Source: Nemania diffusa
Lineage: Eukaryota; Ascomycota; Sordariomycetes; Xylariales; Xylariaceae
Assembly: GCA_038501195.1 (NCBI GenBank)
Contig: JBBPUQ010000001.1
Coordinates: 682,001-746,000 of the forward strand
Direction of reading: 5' to 3'
DNA length: 64,000 bases
Under the pieces are notes generated by a model. It was not told the origin of the DNA. It ran no database searches and saw nothing but the letters and a program-made list of their open reading frames with translations. Position numbers and translations under genes: made by a program. Shown piece by piece: positions 23,201-36,219 of this stretch (position 1 is the first letter of the stretch; every line of letters starts with the position of its first letter).

Positions 23201-23297
23201 CCTTAACCTAAACAACTCACCACACCTCCTCGGAAAGAACTGGCATCAAAAGTTTTTCGCCCGCAATCGATCTATACATACCTGCCTTACACGATCA

Positions 23298-23675
23298 ATG
23301 GACTTTCGCCGAATAAACGCAACGACTGAGGAGATTCTCAACAAGTTCTTCGATAGGCTTGAGCTACCAGCTATCAAGAACATCCCACCAGCGCGTCAAT
23401 ACAACGCGGATAAGATTGGCAGTCAGTTAACACTTGGAAATAATGGTTACGTTGTCGGACCATCCTCTGAAAAGCGTGTGTTAATCAAAGATACCGCAAA
23501 TCGGGAATGGCAGTCTGCTATTGAGTATATCTCTGCTATTGGCCATGTGCTACCGCCAATGATCATCTTTAAGGGCAAATCTATACAACAACAGTGGTTT
23601 GAAGACATAAACCTCGAACGATTCAATAATTGGCAATTTGTAGCATTACCAAAATGCTGGACTGTAAAAGGGTAG
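23298..23675 (+). pseudogene. pogo/Fot-type DDE transposase fragment
   Basis: The 125-codon open segment reads MDFRRINATTEEILNKFF followed by QYNADKIGSQL, VVGPSSEKRVLIKDT and GHVLPPMIIFKGK. These are the start of the DDE_1 catalytic domain of Tc1/mariner-pogo (Fot-like) transposases, with the first Asp in YNAD. The same frame remains open upstream to about 23170 (LGKNWHQKFFARN), which resembles the end of the CENP-B-type DNA-binding region. The frame stops at TAG 23673-23675, exactly where an inverted repeat starts. The second Asp, third Asp and C-terminus are missing. A full element would encode roughly 500 residues, so this is dead. Transposase genes of this kind move by cut and paste at TA sites. 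Confidence 0.8.
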
Positions 23676-23977
23676 CCACTATCTCTTTAAATGCCGCTTC
23701 GGCACAGTGACTTTAGATATGCAATAGACTAGGGTTATAAGCCAATGAATTCAATGGATTTAAGATACTTCGTTTTTCCCCTAGATTTCACCTAATTATA
23801 CCCATGTAAAGTGTACCACCTAGATCAATAGGTACTTTGTTAAATATATAATTTGCTGCTAAACGCCTGCGATCTATATGCTTAAACAATGTAGCTGATC
23901 TAAGCAGGGAGGATGTGGAACCAACAGGGGGTCGAAAAAGGTCACTGTGCCGAAGTGGCATTTAAAGAGATAGTGGC
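23675..23977. mobile_element. Small inverted-repeat element (MITE-like) ending the transposase
   Basis: Arms of 39 nt at 23675-23713 and 23939-23977 are inverted copies beginning GCCACTATCTCTTTAAATGC, with two mismatches, both transitions. They enclose about 225 bp of non-coding AT-rich sequence. The left arm begins at the transposase stop codon. A clear target-site duplication is not visible. The element could be a MITE inserted into the transposon or the inverted termini of a deleted element. Confidence 0.6.
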
Positions 23978-25382
23978 CCATAACGTAAGATGCACGGCGG
24001 TTGCTTGCCGAACATTAGCCGCTGTACACTTAGGGACTCCCAGCACATAGAATTAATCTTTAAATAAAAGTAATCTATTACTACTACTTTTTAAAATTAA
24101 CTATTACTTTATAAAGCGATTATAATTATATTATATATAGCAACTTTTATACTTTTTTATTTTTATATTAAATATTATAACGTAATAATATCAAAAGCTG
24201 TCGAGCGCTAATAGTATTGGTATGAACATATATGAGGCCAATCTTATAAAAGAGGGTATTGCGGATAAAAGAATACGCGACGCACCCAGACACCATGTTA
24301 GACGCTGGGCCATAATAGCATAGACCTGTGGGTGATCAATATCACCGCCGTGCAATCCCAAGTGCCTCATTTCATCAAACACGGGAAGGCCGCCAAAAAA
24401 AAAGATTCAATCGTCGAGTACCTAAGCAATATTTCAACGCTATATTATCATCTGTCCGATGGCAGATATAGATGTGGGATAACAAGCCACCCCAATCGTA
24501 TGCTTCTGCACAGACGTAGTGAGAACATTTCGAAGGGAAAAACCTCAATTTTCTTTCTCAACATCATGAGAACACCTGCACAGAGGATTGATGGCAAGAT
24601 GGAGAAGAATGACGCTGAATCAATATTCAACAGCGGCTAAGAACCGGGGGGGGGGGGGGGTTTGCACAGACTATAATAAACGTGACCACACCGACTATTT
24701 TCCATCATGGAAACACGATACTACGTGGTGATCCCTGTTCGTCATGAACTGCCATTTTCTTCCACCTATGAAGCTAATCGTAACAGTTGCGGGGGGATCA
24801 TTCAATCCGGCCCGATTCAGTCTCTTCTTTCTTGACTCGGCAGATGTTTTCCAACGCGGATCGACGTCGTTGTTCACTGTTGAAGATGGGGAATGAGGAC
24901 CGAGCGCTCACCTACGCTAATGAATCTAATTTTTTTTAATGTTGATGGGGTATTTTTACACACAAGATAGTATGGCTTCTTACTTGAACGTAAATATATA
25001 ATTTTCTATTAGGAAGCCGTGAATACCTTTGAAGCTTACGATTTTCCTTTTGAGATCGCAGCGCACTATCTAACCATCGCCGAATTGATGACCCGGAGTT
25101 TTTGCCCATGTTTCCACTGCCTCGGGAATTTCCCCACACGATCCATAGATCTATTCCGTATTCGCAACCCATGTCCGTAGCCCCAGGTTTTCCCCTCATC
25201 AGACTTCGTAGTAGGCTCGGCAGGCCCACAGTTAACCCTGAGATACAATCAAAACTTTGTACGCGGTCATAGAGCACCGAGGCAGCGGCGAGCTTGGTTA
25301 AATAACTGAGATGTCTTCTTCACGGTTGAAGCTCATGCTGTTCTGGCAATTCGAAGAACTAAGGGCCTCTTAGCAGTCAGTT
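23978..25382. other. AT-rich gap with a 15-base G run
   Basis: No supported gene. 24060-24190 is almost pure A/T, with TTATATATA-like sequence. A homopolymer of fifteen G lies at 24646-24660. The remainder carries only short open frames. The last 300 bp is the likely promoter of the carboxylesterase. Confidence 0.45.
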
Positions 25383-27147
25383 ATGGTTTCTTTGCATTCT
25401 TGGCAGCGTCCCCTGACGACCTTGGCCTTGTGCCTCCAGGCCATCGGACTGATTGAAGCTTCACCACGTCCAACCCAGGCTCAGCCGACGGTCAAGGTCC
25501 GCAATGGAACCCTAGGTGGCGTCTACAGCCCGGAATACAATCAAGACTACTTCCTTGGGATTCCGTTCGCCCAACCACCCCTTGGCCAGCTGCGGTTTCG
25601 GAATCCCCAACCGCTCAACGAGACTTGGGACGGTGTGAAACAAGTTACCGAGTACGCGGACGAGTGCTACGGTTATGGAAGCGATGACTGGGTCCTGGGA
25701 AACCCGCTTAGTGAAGACTGTTTGACGCTGAACGTGATCCGGCCACATGGAGTGAAGGGTCCTTTGCCCGTCGGCCTCTGGATACACGGTGGTGGTTTCT
25801 TCGAAGGAGGAAACCAAGACCCTCGGTATAACCTGTCCTTCATTGTCGAGCAATCCGTCCTTACCAAGCAGCCTTTCATTGGCATCGCCATCAACTACCG
25901 CCTCCACGCCTTCGGTCTCCTCTATGGGGAGGAATTGGCCGCAGAGGGCTCCTCCAACTTTGCCTTCCGTGACCAACGCCTCGCCATGCAGTGGGTTCAA
26001 GAGAACATTGCCGCGTTCGGGGGAGATCCCACCCAAGTCACAATCTGGGGCGAGAGCGCTGGTGCCATCTCCGTCGCTAACCATCTAGTTGCTTTCGGTG
26101 GGCGCGATGACAAGCTCTTCCGCGCCGGTATTATGGAAAGCGGATGGGCGCCTGGAAGATACCCGAATGTGAGCGATTCGGAGAAAACATACCGACGAAT
26201 TACCGACGCTACGAATTGCAGTAGTCCAACGACTGGCAGTAGCCTAGACTGTCTACGTAACCTTCCAATCGACGTGCTGAGCCCGATCCTCAACAGCACC
26301 GTCCAGGGCGCATGGAGTGCGGTCAATGACGGCGATTTCATCCGGGGTCCTAGTGGCACAGACATCTGGCTCAAGGGGGATTTCGTCAAGGTTCCGGTCC
26401 TGGTTGGACATAACAGGGACGAAGGAACCGCCTTCTCTGTCAAAGGCGTTGACACGACAGAGGACTTCATCTCCAAAGTCTTGCTGCCGACAGGCGTCGA
26501 CAATGCGACCGCATCGATATTGGAAATTCTCTATCCCGACATCCCAGCCATCGGCATCCCCCCGACGCTGAAGGGCCGCCCACCCGCGAGCGGTTTTGGA
26601 CGTCAATGGAAACGTGCTACTGCCTTTACTGGCGACTATGATGAGTATGCGCCACGCCGCATGATGCAAAAGGCATTTGCGCAGAATAAGGTCGCCAACT
26701 ACGGTTATATATTCAACGTGGTCCCTGCTGGTATCCCGGCGACTACCGGCAGCACACATTTCCAGGAGGTCGCTTTCGTGTTCCACAACACCCAAGGCCT
26801 AGGGTACCATAATGCCGTTGCTTCTAATCCCTTCGCGAACGTACCCGAATCCTACTTTGACATGGCCAAAGTCATGTCTCGCATGTGGGTTAGTTTTATT
26901 GCGACGCTAGATCCTAACCATTCTGGAGGTAAGTTTCAACGATGTCCATATCTTCGGAAGACAAACGTGACTGACTGTGTACTTAGTGACGTCTGAAATA
27001 TGGCCCAAATATGACGCCGAGGATGGTCATATTATGATCTTCGATACCGAAGATCCCAGATTGGCTTTCTCTGTGCCAGATACAGACCGTGCAGAAGCTA
27101 TCGAATACTTGTCGTATCTCTATACAACAGTCTTTAACAAACCATGA
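25383..27147 (+). CDS. Secreted type-B carboxylesterase/lipase
   Basis: Exons 25383-26928 and 26987-27147 encode 568 residues. A hydrophobic signal peptide covers about residues 1-26, ending near EASPRP. The alpha/beta-hydrolase fold of the carboxylesterase family is complete. The oxyanion-hole HGGG is at 135-138, the nucleophile elbow GESAGA has Ser225, the acid is Glu347 in NRDEGTAF, and the probable histidine is His459 in GSTHFQEVAF. EDCLTLNV (111-118) is the family's second signature. Several N-x-S/T sites fit secretion. The enzyme would hydrolyse carboxylic esters or lipids outside the cell; the exact substrate is unknown. The single intron is 58 nt. The length matches the family (about 550). 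Confidence 0.92.
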
Positions 27148-27649
27148 GCGGTATTCACATGGTGGAGTTTGGTTGGCCAGCTTTGGGAAGCAACTTTCAA
27201 GTCGCATTGACTAGAAGTTTAGAGAGAAAGGATGGTCTCCCTACATAGTTAATTTATTAATACATGTTGCATACATGCATGCAACACTGTTTTAACAGCA
27301 AAGAACAAGCAGGCATTCTACGTGACATGTGAACATGTATAGATATATGTTTAGTAGTGTAAGATATCTTGGAATTCTTGCTATGTACCTACATATGTGT
27401 TATGGTGCGCGGTAAGCGGGTATGCAAGGGGTTAGGGGAAGGAATAGGCGCCAAGTACCAAGTACCAAGTACTTGGGATCTATGGTGGCCCGTGCGTCCA
27501 GGCTCTTCCCTTACCCTGTATGGTTGACTGCCTGAGTAAAGAGGTACCGAGGCACTGTAGAGCGTTTGAGCTAAGTACCTTAGGCAAGTATCTCCCAAAT
27601 ACTTCCTTAATCTTCATCATTAGCCATGATAAACTAACCAAGCTTGAAG
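27148..27649. other. Intergenic region between esterase and Seh1 genes
   Basis: Carries the esterase 3' region and the Seh1 promoter. A short direct repeat of CAAGTAC is present three times near 27450-27475. Nothing else is recognisable. Confidence 0.4.
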
Positions 27650-29002
27650 ATGGCTCCTCCAATAGGTGAGTCGACGGTGACAGAAGGAAGCGCATCGTTC
27701 GACATCATCCAGCACGGGCACAAAGATCTGGTGCAGGCCGTCGCATTCAACGCATACGGCGATCGATGCGCGACCGGTGGCGTCGACGGTAAGATCCGCG
27801 TCTTCAACCGACATCGCGACGGCGTCTGGCGTTTGTGCGACAATTGGGGCGCGCATGGCGGTGAGATTTTAGAGGTGAGTTCGTTCGATCGATCGTCCGA
27901 TCGAGTCGACATGAACCACTTCACTTCTTCTATCCGGCTATGCTAACACGATGCACAGCTTCAATGGCTGCCGCCCACCGTCTACCCCAACCTCCTCGCC
28001 TCCCTCGGCATCGAGGGCCGCTTCAAGCTATGGGCCGAAGACCCCTCCGCCGCGCCCGGCAAGCGCTTCAGCTCCCGCGCCGGCAACGGCAGGGCCATCT
28101 CGGAAATCCGCTCCGGCCGGTACCCCTTCCGGTCCTTCTCCGTCAAGCACGACGAGGTCACGCGCTGCACCTGGTTCGCCCTGCTCGCCGCCGACGGCCA
28201 CCTGTCCGTGTACGAGTGCGAGGAGCCCGAGATGCTGAGTGAGTACGGCAAGGTCGACGACTTCCAGGCCTGCGCGAAGCCGAACCGCGGCGAGGAGACC
28301 TGCTTCAAGGTCCGCTTCGACCCCAACCCCGAGCCCTGCTACACCGCCCTGCGCGCCGGCGTGCCCCAGGACGCCCTGAGCCTCGTCGTCTCCGGCATGC
28401 AGAGCGTCAAGGTCTTCCGGACCCGCGACACCGTCACCAGCTCCTTCGGCGCCACGTCCAGAGCACGAGAGTTCTACTTCGCCCTCGAGATCCCGCACAA
28501 GCACCTCGTGCGCGACGTGGCCTGGGCGCCGGGCAACTACCGCGGCTACGACATGGTTGCCACGGCCTCCCAGGACGGGCACGTGCGCGTGTTCAGGATC
28601 GACACGCCGTACCCCGAGGACGACGGCAAGACCTGGGCCGTCGAGGACATTGTCCCCAGCCGCAAGGCGACGGACGACGCGTTGGCGTCCAAAAGCACGC
28701 ATCCCCGCAGGTTGTCGCAGGCGCCCTCGGGAATAAGAGTCGAGCTCGACAAGTCGGGGACTCACGGGGAGCGCAGCTTCACCGGCCAGCCCGGCCAGAT
28801 CGAGCACACGGTCGTCGAGCTCTCGAGGCTCGACGCCCACCAGTCGCCCGTGTGGCGGGTCGGCTTCGACGACGACGGCCAGATACTGGGCAGCGTCGGC
28901 GACGAGGGCAAGCTCATGTGCTACCGGCAGACGCCGAGCGGCGCATGGGCGAAGAGCTCCGAGCTCGGCATGATGAAGACGAGATTCACTGCCCCTGCCT
29001 GA
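27650..29002 (+). CDS. SEH1: Nucleoporin Seh1, WD40 protein
   Basis: Exons 27650-27874 and 27959-29002 encode 422 residues. The ATG at 27650 is preferred to an in-frame TTG upstream. Seh1/Sec13-type beta-propeller repeats are visible: HKDLVQAVAFNAYGDRCATGG with IRVFNR at 24-55, LQWLPPTVYPNLLASLGIEG with FKLW, HLVRDVAWAPGNYRGYDMVATASQDGHVRVF, and SPVWRVGFDDDGQILGSVGDEG near the end. Seh1 is a subunit of the Nup84/Nup107-160 scaffold of the nuclear pore and also of the SEA/GATOR complex at the vacuole. Downstream of the intron, third codon positions are strongly C/G. The intron carries GATCGATCG-type short repeats. Confidence 0.88.
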
Positions 29003-30321
29003 GTAGAATATGGCTTGGTTTATCCGCCATACATGCGAATTCTTCTGCTATAAGTCAAATACGCTCGTGTTATATCATATTACCCTCCATTTTCTGAGAG
29101 TAGAAACTCGTTCCAAGAATCATTCGACCTGGTTTCGCAACTTGATCCTCTCAGAGTCTTCGGACATTGGTATATGCCATCTCGCTCGTATTTGCAGTTC
29201 TCGAGAATCCCTTTCGCCACTGTGGCCATTTCCGAGTTAGCATTCTCGACACCAAACGTTCGAGAAGACCGTAATGGTTTTTATTGGAATCACATAACTT
29301 TCAAGTGTTCTCTAGGAAGCTGAAGCGATTCTAGCAGTCATAGGGACTTCCCATATCCACAATCCAGCCTATACGTTTATTGAAGGGTCTAAAAATCATG
29401 GCCACATAGATACTACCAGAACAACGCAATCGACAAGACTATGGCACCCTTCACGAACTTGTTGGTATTCACCTAGTAGACGTACTACACTGCCGATAAC
29501 TTTCGCTCGCATAAATACCATAGTAGTGTCATGATTACGCCGCTTCATATCCTACTCGTTGAATGCGGTATATTCCGTATCTGGCAGTGAGGAGAGTGGT
29601 TGATACCATAGTGATAAGAAAGCTTGTTACTGCCCGGGAGGTACTACATACTCCAGGCTTCGCACTACCTGGAATTTGATAACGACTCGGGAGAACAGCG
29701 CGAGACATATACAATAAGTGCAGATAGAAATATATATCTCTCAAACGATTGACCTTAGTCAAAACTACATTTTAGAGTGAGTCCGCAGCTAATAAGATTT
29801 CTTACTACAGTATATCCTTTTATCTATTTCTTATAATAGAGTGTAGATGCGCATGTAACTTATACGTTATGAATGAGTAGACGGCGCTTACCACCTATGA
29901 AGACCACATGTCTCTATCATTCATTTCGAATAAAAGCTTTGCGATTAGGTGCATCCTTGGAACTGATGCCTTGCCGCCTTCTTCCTCGTGTATTTTTGCC
30001 AGATTTCTCGTTCAGACTGCGTAGGTCGCATATATAATTAGCATTGTGCCAGGGACATTAGTAAATTGACAAATGAACTCCGCCGAAGCTAGATTCTACT
30101 GCTAGATCAGCTTTTCCCTTCGACAAGGTTAGACAGAAGGAATGGCTCTAATCTTCATTTTCATTCTCATTATTCATTAACATCTATCTATCTTGGCGTT
30201 ATACACGTACAATAAATTAGGTAAGAACCCTCTGAAGTCATTATGTAAGTAATTAACCAACAACATCTAAAACCAACCTCCTTTTCATTTTTCCCCAGTG
30301 ATCTCCTACTCAGCTACCCCC
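29003..30321. other. Intergenic region between Seh1 and second MFS gene
   Basis: 1.3 kb between the convergent 3' ends of two genes. It is AT-rich, with no supported gene, RNA or clear repeat. Confidence 0.4.
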
Positions 30322-32312
30322 TCAAAGTTTAACCGGATACCTCTTCCTCAACCTCGTGCCAAAAACCAGCACGAGAACCGGGATGGGGATAAGCCCGACA
30401 GTAATGAACCCGAGCACAGATGACCCCCAGCCGAGCCCGAGCGAGCCGAACAGCGACGGGCCCGCGAGCGGGAGGAACGCGGCGACGATGCTCCGCAGCA
30501 CGGTGAAGGCGGCGAGGCCAGAGGCCGAGTACAGCGGGTACGCGTCGATGATGTAGGCCTGCGTCGGCAGGTAGACGCCCAGGATGGCGATGCCGAAGGG
30601 GATCAGGCTGAGGATGGGGGCGATCCAGTGCACTTTGTAGTAGGTTGTCCAGCCGTAGAGGAAGAAGGTTACCGGGCAGAGGCAGGCTGTTGTGGTTGAT
30701 GGTTAGCGAGTGTCTTGGTGAGGTGTATTTCCGGATGCAAAGCTAGCGGGTACAAAGAATGGAATAGGGGTAAGTGTGAAAATGACATTGACTAAGACAG
30801 AAATCTCTGCTTCAACTCAGACATTTATGAGGTGGGACTGGATATAACGACGAGTGAGCAATGTGGGTACTTACCATAATAGACGACGAGATTCAGTCGC
30901 ATCTCAGGCTCGAAGACGCCGTTGTTTCTCTCCATCAAGCGCACGACCGTGCGATCTGAAAGTAGACTAAAGCTCCACAGGCCGATGCCATAGCCGAGTC
31001 CTAGGCCTAAGTAAATTAGGCCTGTGAGGCTTGTTGGGAAGCCGTACTGGCCCTCGAAAGTCGGAGGGATCGTGTTGAACATTAGATACACTAATATTAT
31101 AAGATTAGCTATGAACATCAGCTGTCGACTGATAGGGGAAGGGTTTGATAATCCCAACCATATACTATAAGCAGAAGACATCTACTTACTTGTACCGTAA
31201 TTGAACGCCACGTTAGTAGACATGAGAAGAATGATAGGCGCCAGCACAAGCATCTTCAAAGGCCGTGTAAGTCCCAACATCAAGCGTCTAGCCTGCGAAA
31301 CCTTCGCCGCCCCAGGCGCATCATAGCAATTCACAAGATCATCCCTATCCAGCTCCCTACTCAACTTCTTAACCTTGCGAGCAATGAGCACCGTATGACA
31401 GGTCTCCGGGAGATAGAACGCGAGGGCAGCAGTAACAAGCGTAGACGGGATGAACACGATCCACGGGTCCCAGCGCCATCCGATCGAGCCCACGATGAAA
31501 GCACCGATCAGCGGGCCCAGCGTCGGCCCAACGATCGGCCCAATACTCCAAACCGACAACGCCTTCCCGCGGCCAACAACCGGGAACAGGTCCCCAATAA
31601 CCGCACCTCCCAGCGTCATACACCCGGCCCCTCCCACGCCGCAGAGGAAGCGAAACACGATGAGCGCGTCGAGGCTCGGCGCCAGCGCGCAGCCGATGTG
31701 CCAGACGCAGAAGAAGGCGTTCGCGCCCGACAGGACCACGGCGCGCCCGTAGATCTCGGACAGCGGCGACAGGAACAGCGGGCCGACGGCGTAGCCGAGC
31801 AGGAAGATGCTCACGGGCAGCGAGGCCTTGGTAGTGTCAGCAGTGCCGAAGTCGGCGCTCACGGCGCCGATGGCGGGCGCCAGGATCGACGACGACAGCG
31901 GCGAGAACAGCGTGATGAGGCTCAGGCACGTCACGGCGACCCACTTGCGCCGCGGCGCGAAGTTCAGCGGCATCGCCGGGTCGTCCGCGCCCTCCCAGCC
32001 CACGACGCCGCGGGCCAGGTCCGAGGTCGGGATCGCGGCGGCCGGCAGGCGGCCGTCTTTTGCCGCGCTGGCTCGGCTGAGGATGCGGGAGATCCTGCTG
32101 CGTTTGCTCACGCGGCTTGCTGTTGTGTCTATCTTGCGGATCTCGTCCTGGTGGGAAATATATGGTGAGCTGAGATGTTCGTGTTAGAAGAGGGTTAGAA
32201 AACTGTGAGAGCTTACACCGGCGACATCTTCGATGTCTTCATGGCCGATTTCACGCTCATCGTCAGATATTGAGCGACGACGCTTCTCGTGAGACTCGCT
32301 ATCGAACCCCAT
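30322..32312 (-). CDS. MFS transporter, DHA1-type exporter
   Basis: Exons 32312-32217, 32147-31190, 31090-30875 and 30686-30322 encode 544 residues, and the frame closes exactly. The charged cytosolic N-terminus (about 90 residues) ends with VGWEGADDPAMPLNF, the equivalent of the DWDGPxDPxNPxNW motif. Twelve predicted membrane segments follow. LSEIYGRAVV is the motif A loop, and VWSIGPIVGPTLGPLIGAF is antiporter motif C. The third intron is long for this window (188 nt). It is likely a plasma-membrane proton antiporter for toxic or secondary compounds. It is not closer in sequence style to the first MFS gene than to the family in general, and no biosynthetic gene adjoins it. Confidence 0.88.
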
Positions 32313-34712
32313 TATGGTAAGATATAAGTAAGTAAGGGGTGCTCTAATATCGGAGAAAGTCAAGACAAACGCTTCGCTTCGTCAGAGAAGACGTCGATGA
32401 CCACGAAACTACAGTATAGACGACATGGAACTTTTCAACACAAGCCTCTACCCTGACTAATATAAATAGGAAAGGGGTATAAGAAATACATGGGTATTTC
32501 CAGCGTTTGGTCCATATTTGGCCTAGTGATCGTCCCACATCCGTCCGAGGTCAATCGGCAAGAAACATTTCTGTTTTCAATTTTGATGTGGTGGCATGGA
32601 GGGCCGGCTAAGGCAGACAAACCGGAGAGGTCAGGCCGGACATAAACAATGATTGGGGGATTCGTTCACCTCCAGTTCATCGCGGGTCCTGGTGAGCAGT
32701 ATTCGGAATGGCTGTATCCGGCAGGGCGTGTAGGGATCTATTGCCGCTATCGCCGTGGATGTGTGGATCACGCCGGAAAACGTAGACCAGGTAGAAGAAC
32801 GGTGACGGATCTCGGTCTTCCCATGTATTGTATATATCTGGCACTACATTATCGTTGAGTGAAATGTAATGCGTTATTAACACCGGATATAAAATCCGGC
32901 ATGGTGTGAGACACGGTAACCACACGAACGGCACACAGCATCGATTTCCGAGTCACCGGTTGTTGGCAGCGCTTAAGAGCGTGGGGAGTGTATATCCGGG
33001 TAGATCCGGGGCAGCTATCGCGGCCTTTTGATCGGGTTTGCTGGGCCTCTTTGTGAGCCGGTGAGGTTGGGTATCCGTGATCGGTTGCAGTCGCGTAAGT
33101 GAGAACCCTGAAGAGTATAAGCGAACCAAAAAGGGCATAGTATTGGGGTGCATCGGAGTCTGTTTGGACACTCACTATCTAGTGACTACTTAGATTGATA
33201 ATCTATATCATAAGAATGTAGATGTACTTAGCGGGCCATTTCATAGAGTCTTGCACAAGAGTCGACGTGACAACCGGGTGTTTGCTGGAATTCAATACGG
33301 TTTGCATGCCGGTTTCATTGAAGAAGAACTTCATCAGCATCCTTATGCACACACCATGTTGGGATCAATTAACAGCACCCAGTGTGTGATAACTGTGACG
33401 AGAACAAGACAGTTGATACCATGTCACCAACAGTCTGTCTAGCAAACGTAAACATCATCGAATAAACATTATCGATGATTTCGATGATGTTGATGATGAG
33501 TTCTTCAACTCCATCGTCCTGATCGTATCCCATAGTGACCGAGTCGGGTCGATGCCGTCTACAGTAGTGCCATCTGAGGAAATGATGCCGTGTATGGCTG
33601 CCCGCTAGGATTATGATCTAGTAGAGCTCCACATGAAGGTTGGCAACAACTCACTTATCTATGGAATTCAGGGTCTCTGACTGGCAAACAACGCGGCTGC
33701 AAAGTTGGTCCTCTGGACTATGTTATTCCTTGGTTCGCTTGCCGCGGATGTGCCGTATTGAACTAGTTACTTAGCGTTGTGTAACAGCTTGGTTTCTTGG
33801 GTTGTCAGGATGAGGGACGATTCAGGGGTACCTAGGTACCCGTGTGAAAGCTACATAACGCGGGGCATACTCTGCACAATCGGCATATCGGGCGTCCATC
33901 AAGCTTAGGTACTCTTCCCCGGAACCGTCTCGTCTCGGAAGTACGTAGCCACGGCACCGAGGTCTCAAGTATCTTACGGAAGCTAGCTCCTAGGTATTGT
34001 GTGGCTGAATAGAGTGACGTAAAAGGTAAATTGGGTCAACCTGCTTCATTGTTCTGCTATATAATCTTGGTTTTGTCTCACTCCCCAAATAGCATAAAGA
34101 CAATAATATTATACTCTATCCAACCCTATTGTAAGCATACATACCTCAATTAAATAATTGTTGATTTGTTCAGCTGTAGAAGCTGTGCGCAAAGATATCT
34201 GAGTAAGTTGCAAGTACACAAGTATTCTGCAGGTACTACAGCCGACATAGGTATAAAATACTTGATTGGTCCCTGTAATTAGGCCCATGCACTCCACTAC
34301 AGGGATCACCACACTTGCCAACATTAGCGGCGGTTTAGCGGCAATTAAGCTCATCGCTCAGCCTTGTACTAGCGTAAGACAATTGAGGCCACGACACTGT
34401 TTGCGACAACTACCATAGCAATACCTTATTAGCAACCCCACCAACACTAAGCAGGTACAACAGTATTCACCATTGTACATATGCGTACTTGCTAAATTCA
34501 CAATCAGGTCCAACATGTGAAGTTTGTTGCTACATCCCCATCCTCTCCTCTTGTCTTTTCACTATCGTTCCCCCCCAAGCTCTACCAAGGCACCAGGTAG
34601 TCAACTCAATTCCTCTAGTCTCTCTGCCTTTGATTCGAGACTCGACCGCGATCCGATCCGACCTAACCTAACCTAATCTGATTCGATTCGATGATGCGCG
34701 CGACATTCTAGC
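32313..34712. other. Intergenic region upstream of Alg7
   Basis: 2.4 kb with no supported gene. It contains a perfect 16-bp palindrome GGGTACCTAGGTACCC at 33826-33841. The last 200 bp, C/T-rich, is the probable Alg7 promoter and leader. Confidence 0.4.
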
Positions 34713-36219
34713 ATGGCCAGCCAAGTAGCGTCGTCGGCGCTCTCGCGCACAGAATCCCTCAACCTCGGCGCCCTGTCCCTCGTCTGCGTCGCCATCTTCG
34801 TTAGAACCCTAGAAGGCGACGGTGAACCCTTGGTGGCCTCCATTGCCCTCAGCGGCTTCGCCTTCGCTGCCACCTACGCCACCATCAGATGGCTCGGTCC
34901 GACCTTTATCAAGGCCGGTCTCAAGGGCCGCGACCTGTCCAAGGTCAACAACAGCCACCACCTGCCCGAGTGCATGGGTGCTGTCTGCGCCATCGTCTAT
35001 CTTCTGATCATCATCGTCTTTACACCCTTCCCTTTCTATAAGGATATTGTCGTCGCTACTAGTGGTGGTGGAAACCGGGATGTGGTTATGAACGTCGAGT
35101 TCGTTGAGAAGGGGAGATTGCTGCACAAGTTCCCGCATAGCAAGGTATGTCTATCTATCCCTATCTTTATTATACAAGAGCGGTTATAATATAAAGCATG
35201 CGCCTGCCACTAACACTAGACTGTCTTATATGTAGCTGGCCTCTTTCCTGTCGGCAATTATCTCTCTCCAGAGCATCACCCTTCTCGGCATTGGCGATGA
35301 CCTCTTCGACATCCGCTGGCGGCACAAGTTCTTCATCCCGGCTTTCGCCTCGATCCCGCTCCTGATCATCTACTTCGTCGACTTCGGCGTCACCTCCGTC
35401 GTTCTCCCCACCTTCCTCCAGCCTTACGTTGGTCGCGAACTGTTCGATCTTGGCGCACTCTACTACGTCTATATGGCAGCCTTCTGCATATTCAGTCCGA
35501 ACAGCATCAACATCCTGGCCGGTATTAATGGTATCGAGGTCACCCAGAGCATTGTCATTGCGCTCTTACTGGCCTTCAACGATGCGCTCTACCTACTCAC
35601 CCCCTACCCACATCCCGCGACCGACTCTCACCTCTTCTCGCTTTTCTTCCTCTTACCCTTCCTCGGCGTGAGCTTCGCCTTGCTCTGCCATAACTGGTAC
35701 CCCGCCAAGGTTTTCGTAGGAGATACGTACTGCTACTTTGCGGGCATGATATTTGTCGTTGTTAGCATCCTCGGCCACTTCTCTAAAACGTTGATCCTCC
35801 TATTGATCCCTCAAATCTTCAACTTCGTATATAGCGTCCCGCAGCTCTTCGGTCTAGTCCCTTGCCCGCGTCACCGCCTACCTCATTTCAATGCGCGAAC
35901 GGGTTTGCTAGAGCCCAGCGTCACCAAATGGGAAAAAGAAAAACAACCACATCCCATAATTGCCCAGGTCTTGCGCCTACTAGCCCAATTTAAGCTCCTG
36001 TCGCTCAAAGAAGATGAAGAGGGCCGGATAGAAGAGACGAGCAACTTCACTATTCTCAATCTATGGCTAGTCTGGCGGGGTCCAATGCGGGAGGATAGGC
36101 TCGCCATAGAGATCACTGTCATGCAGACATTGGTGGGGTTATTTGGTCTATTTGTGAGACATCGACTAGCTCTTCTGGTCTTCCGAGAAGACAATCTGAG
36201 CATTCGCAGCGCCGTTTAG
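34713..36219 (+). CDS. ALG7: UDP-GlcNAc:dolichyl-phosphate GlcNAc-1-phosphate transferase
   Basis: Exons 34713-35144 and 35236-36219 encode 471 residues. This ER-membrane enzyme starts N-glycan assembly by moving GlcNAc-1-phosphate from UDP-GlcNAc to dolichyl phosphate, and it is the tunicamycin target. Family landmarks are present in order: GRDLSKVNN followed by LPECMG (usually PESMG/PEAMG), LLGIGDDLFDIRWRHK with the paired Asp, NSINILAGINGIEVTQS, and HNWYPAKVFVGDTYCYFAGM. About ten membrane segments are spread through the protein. The N-x-S/T-containing luminal loop and the SNFTILN C-terminal block are also typical. The intron is 91 nt. Confidence 0.94.
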
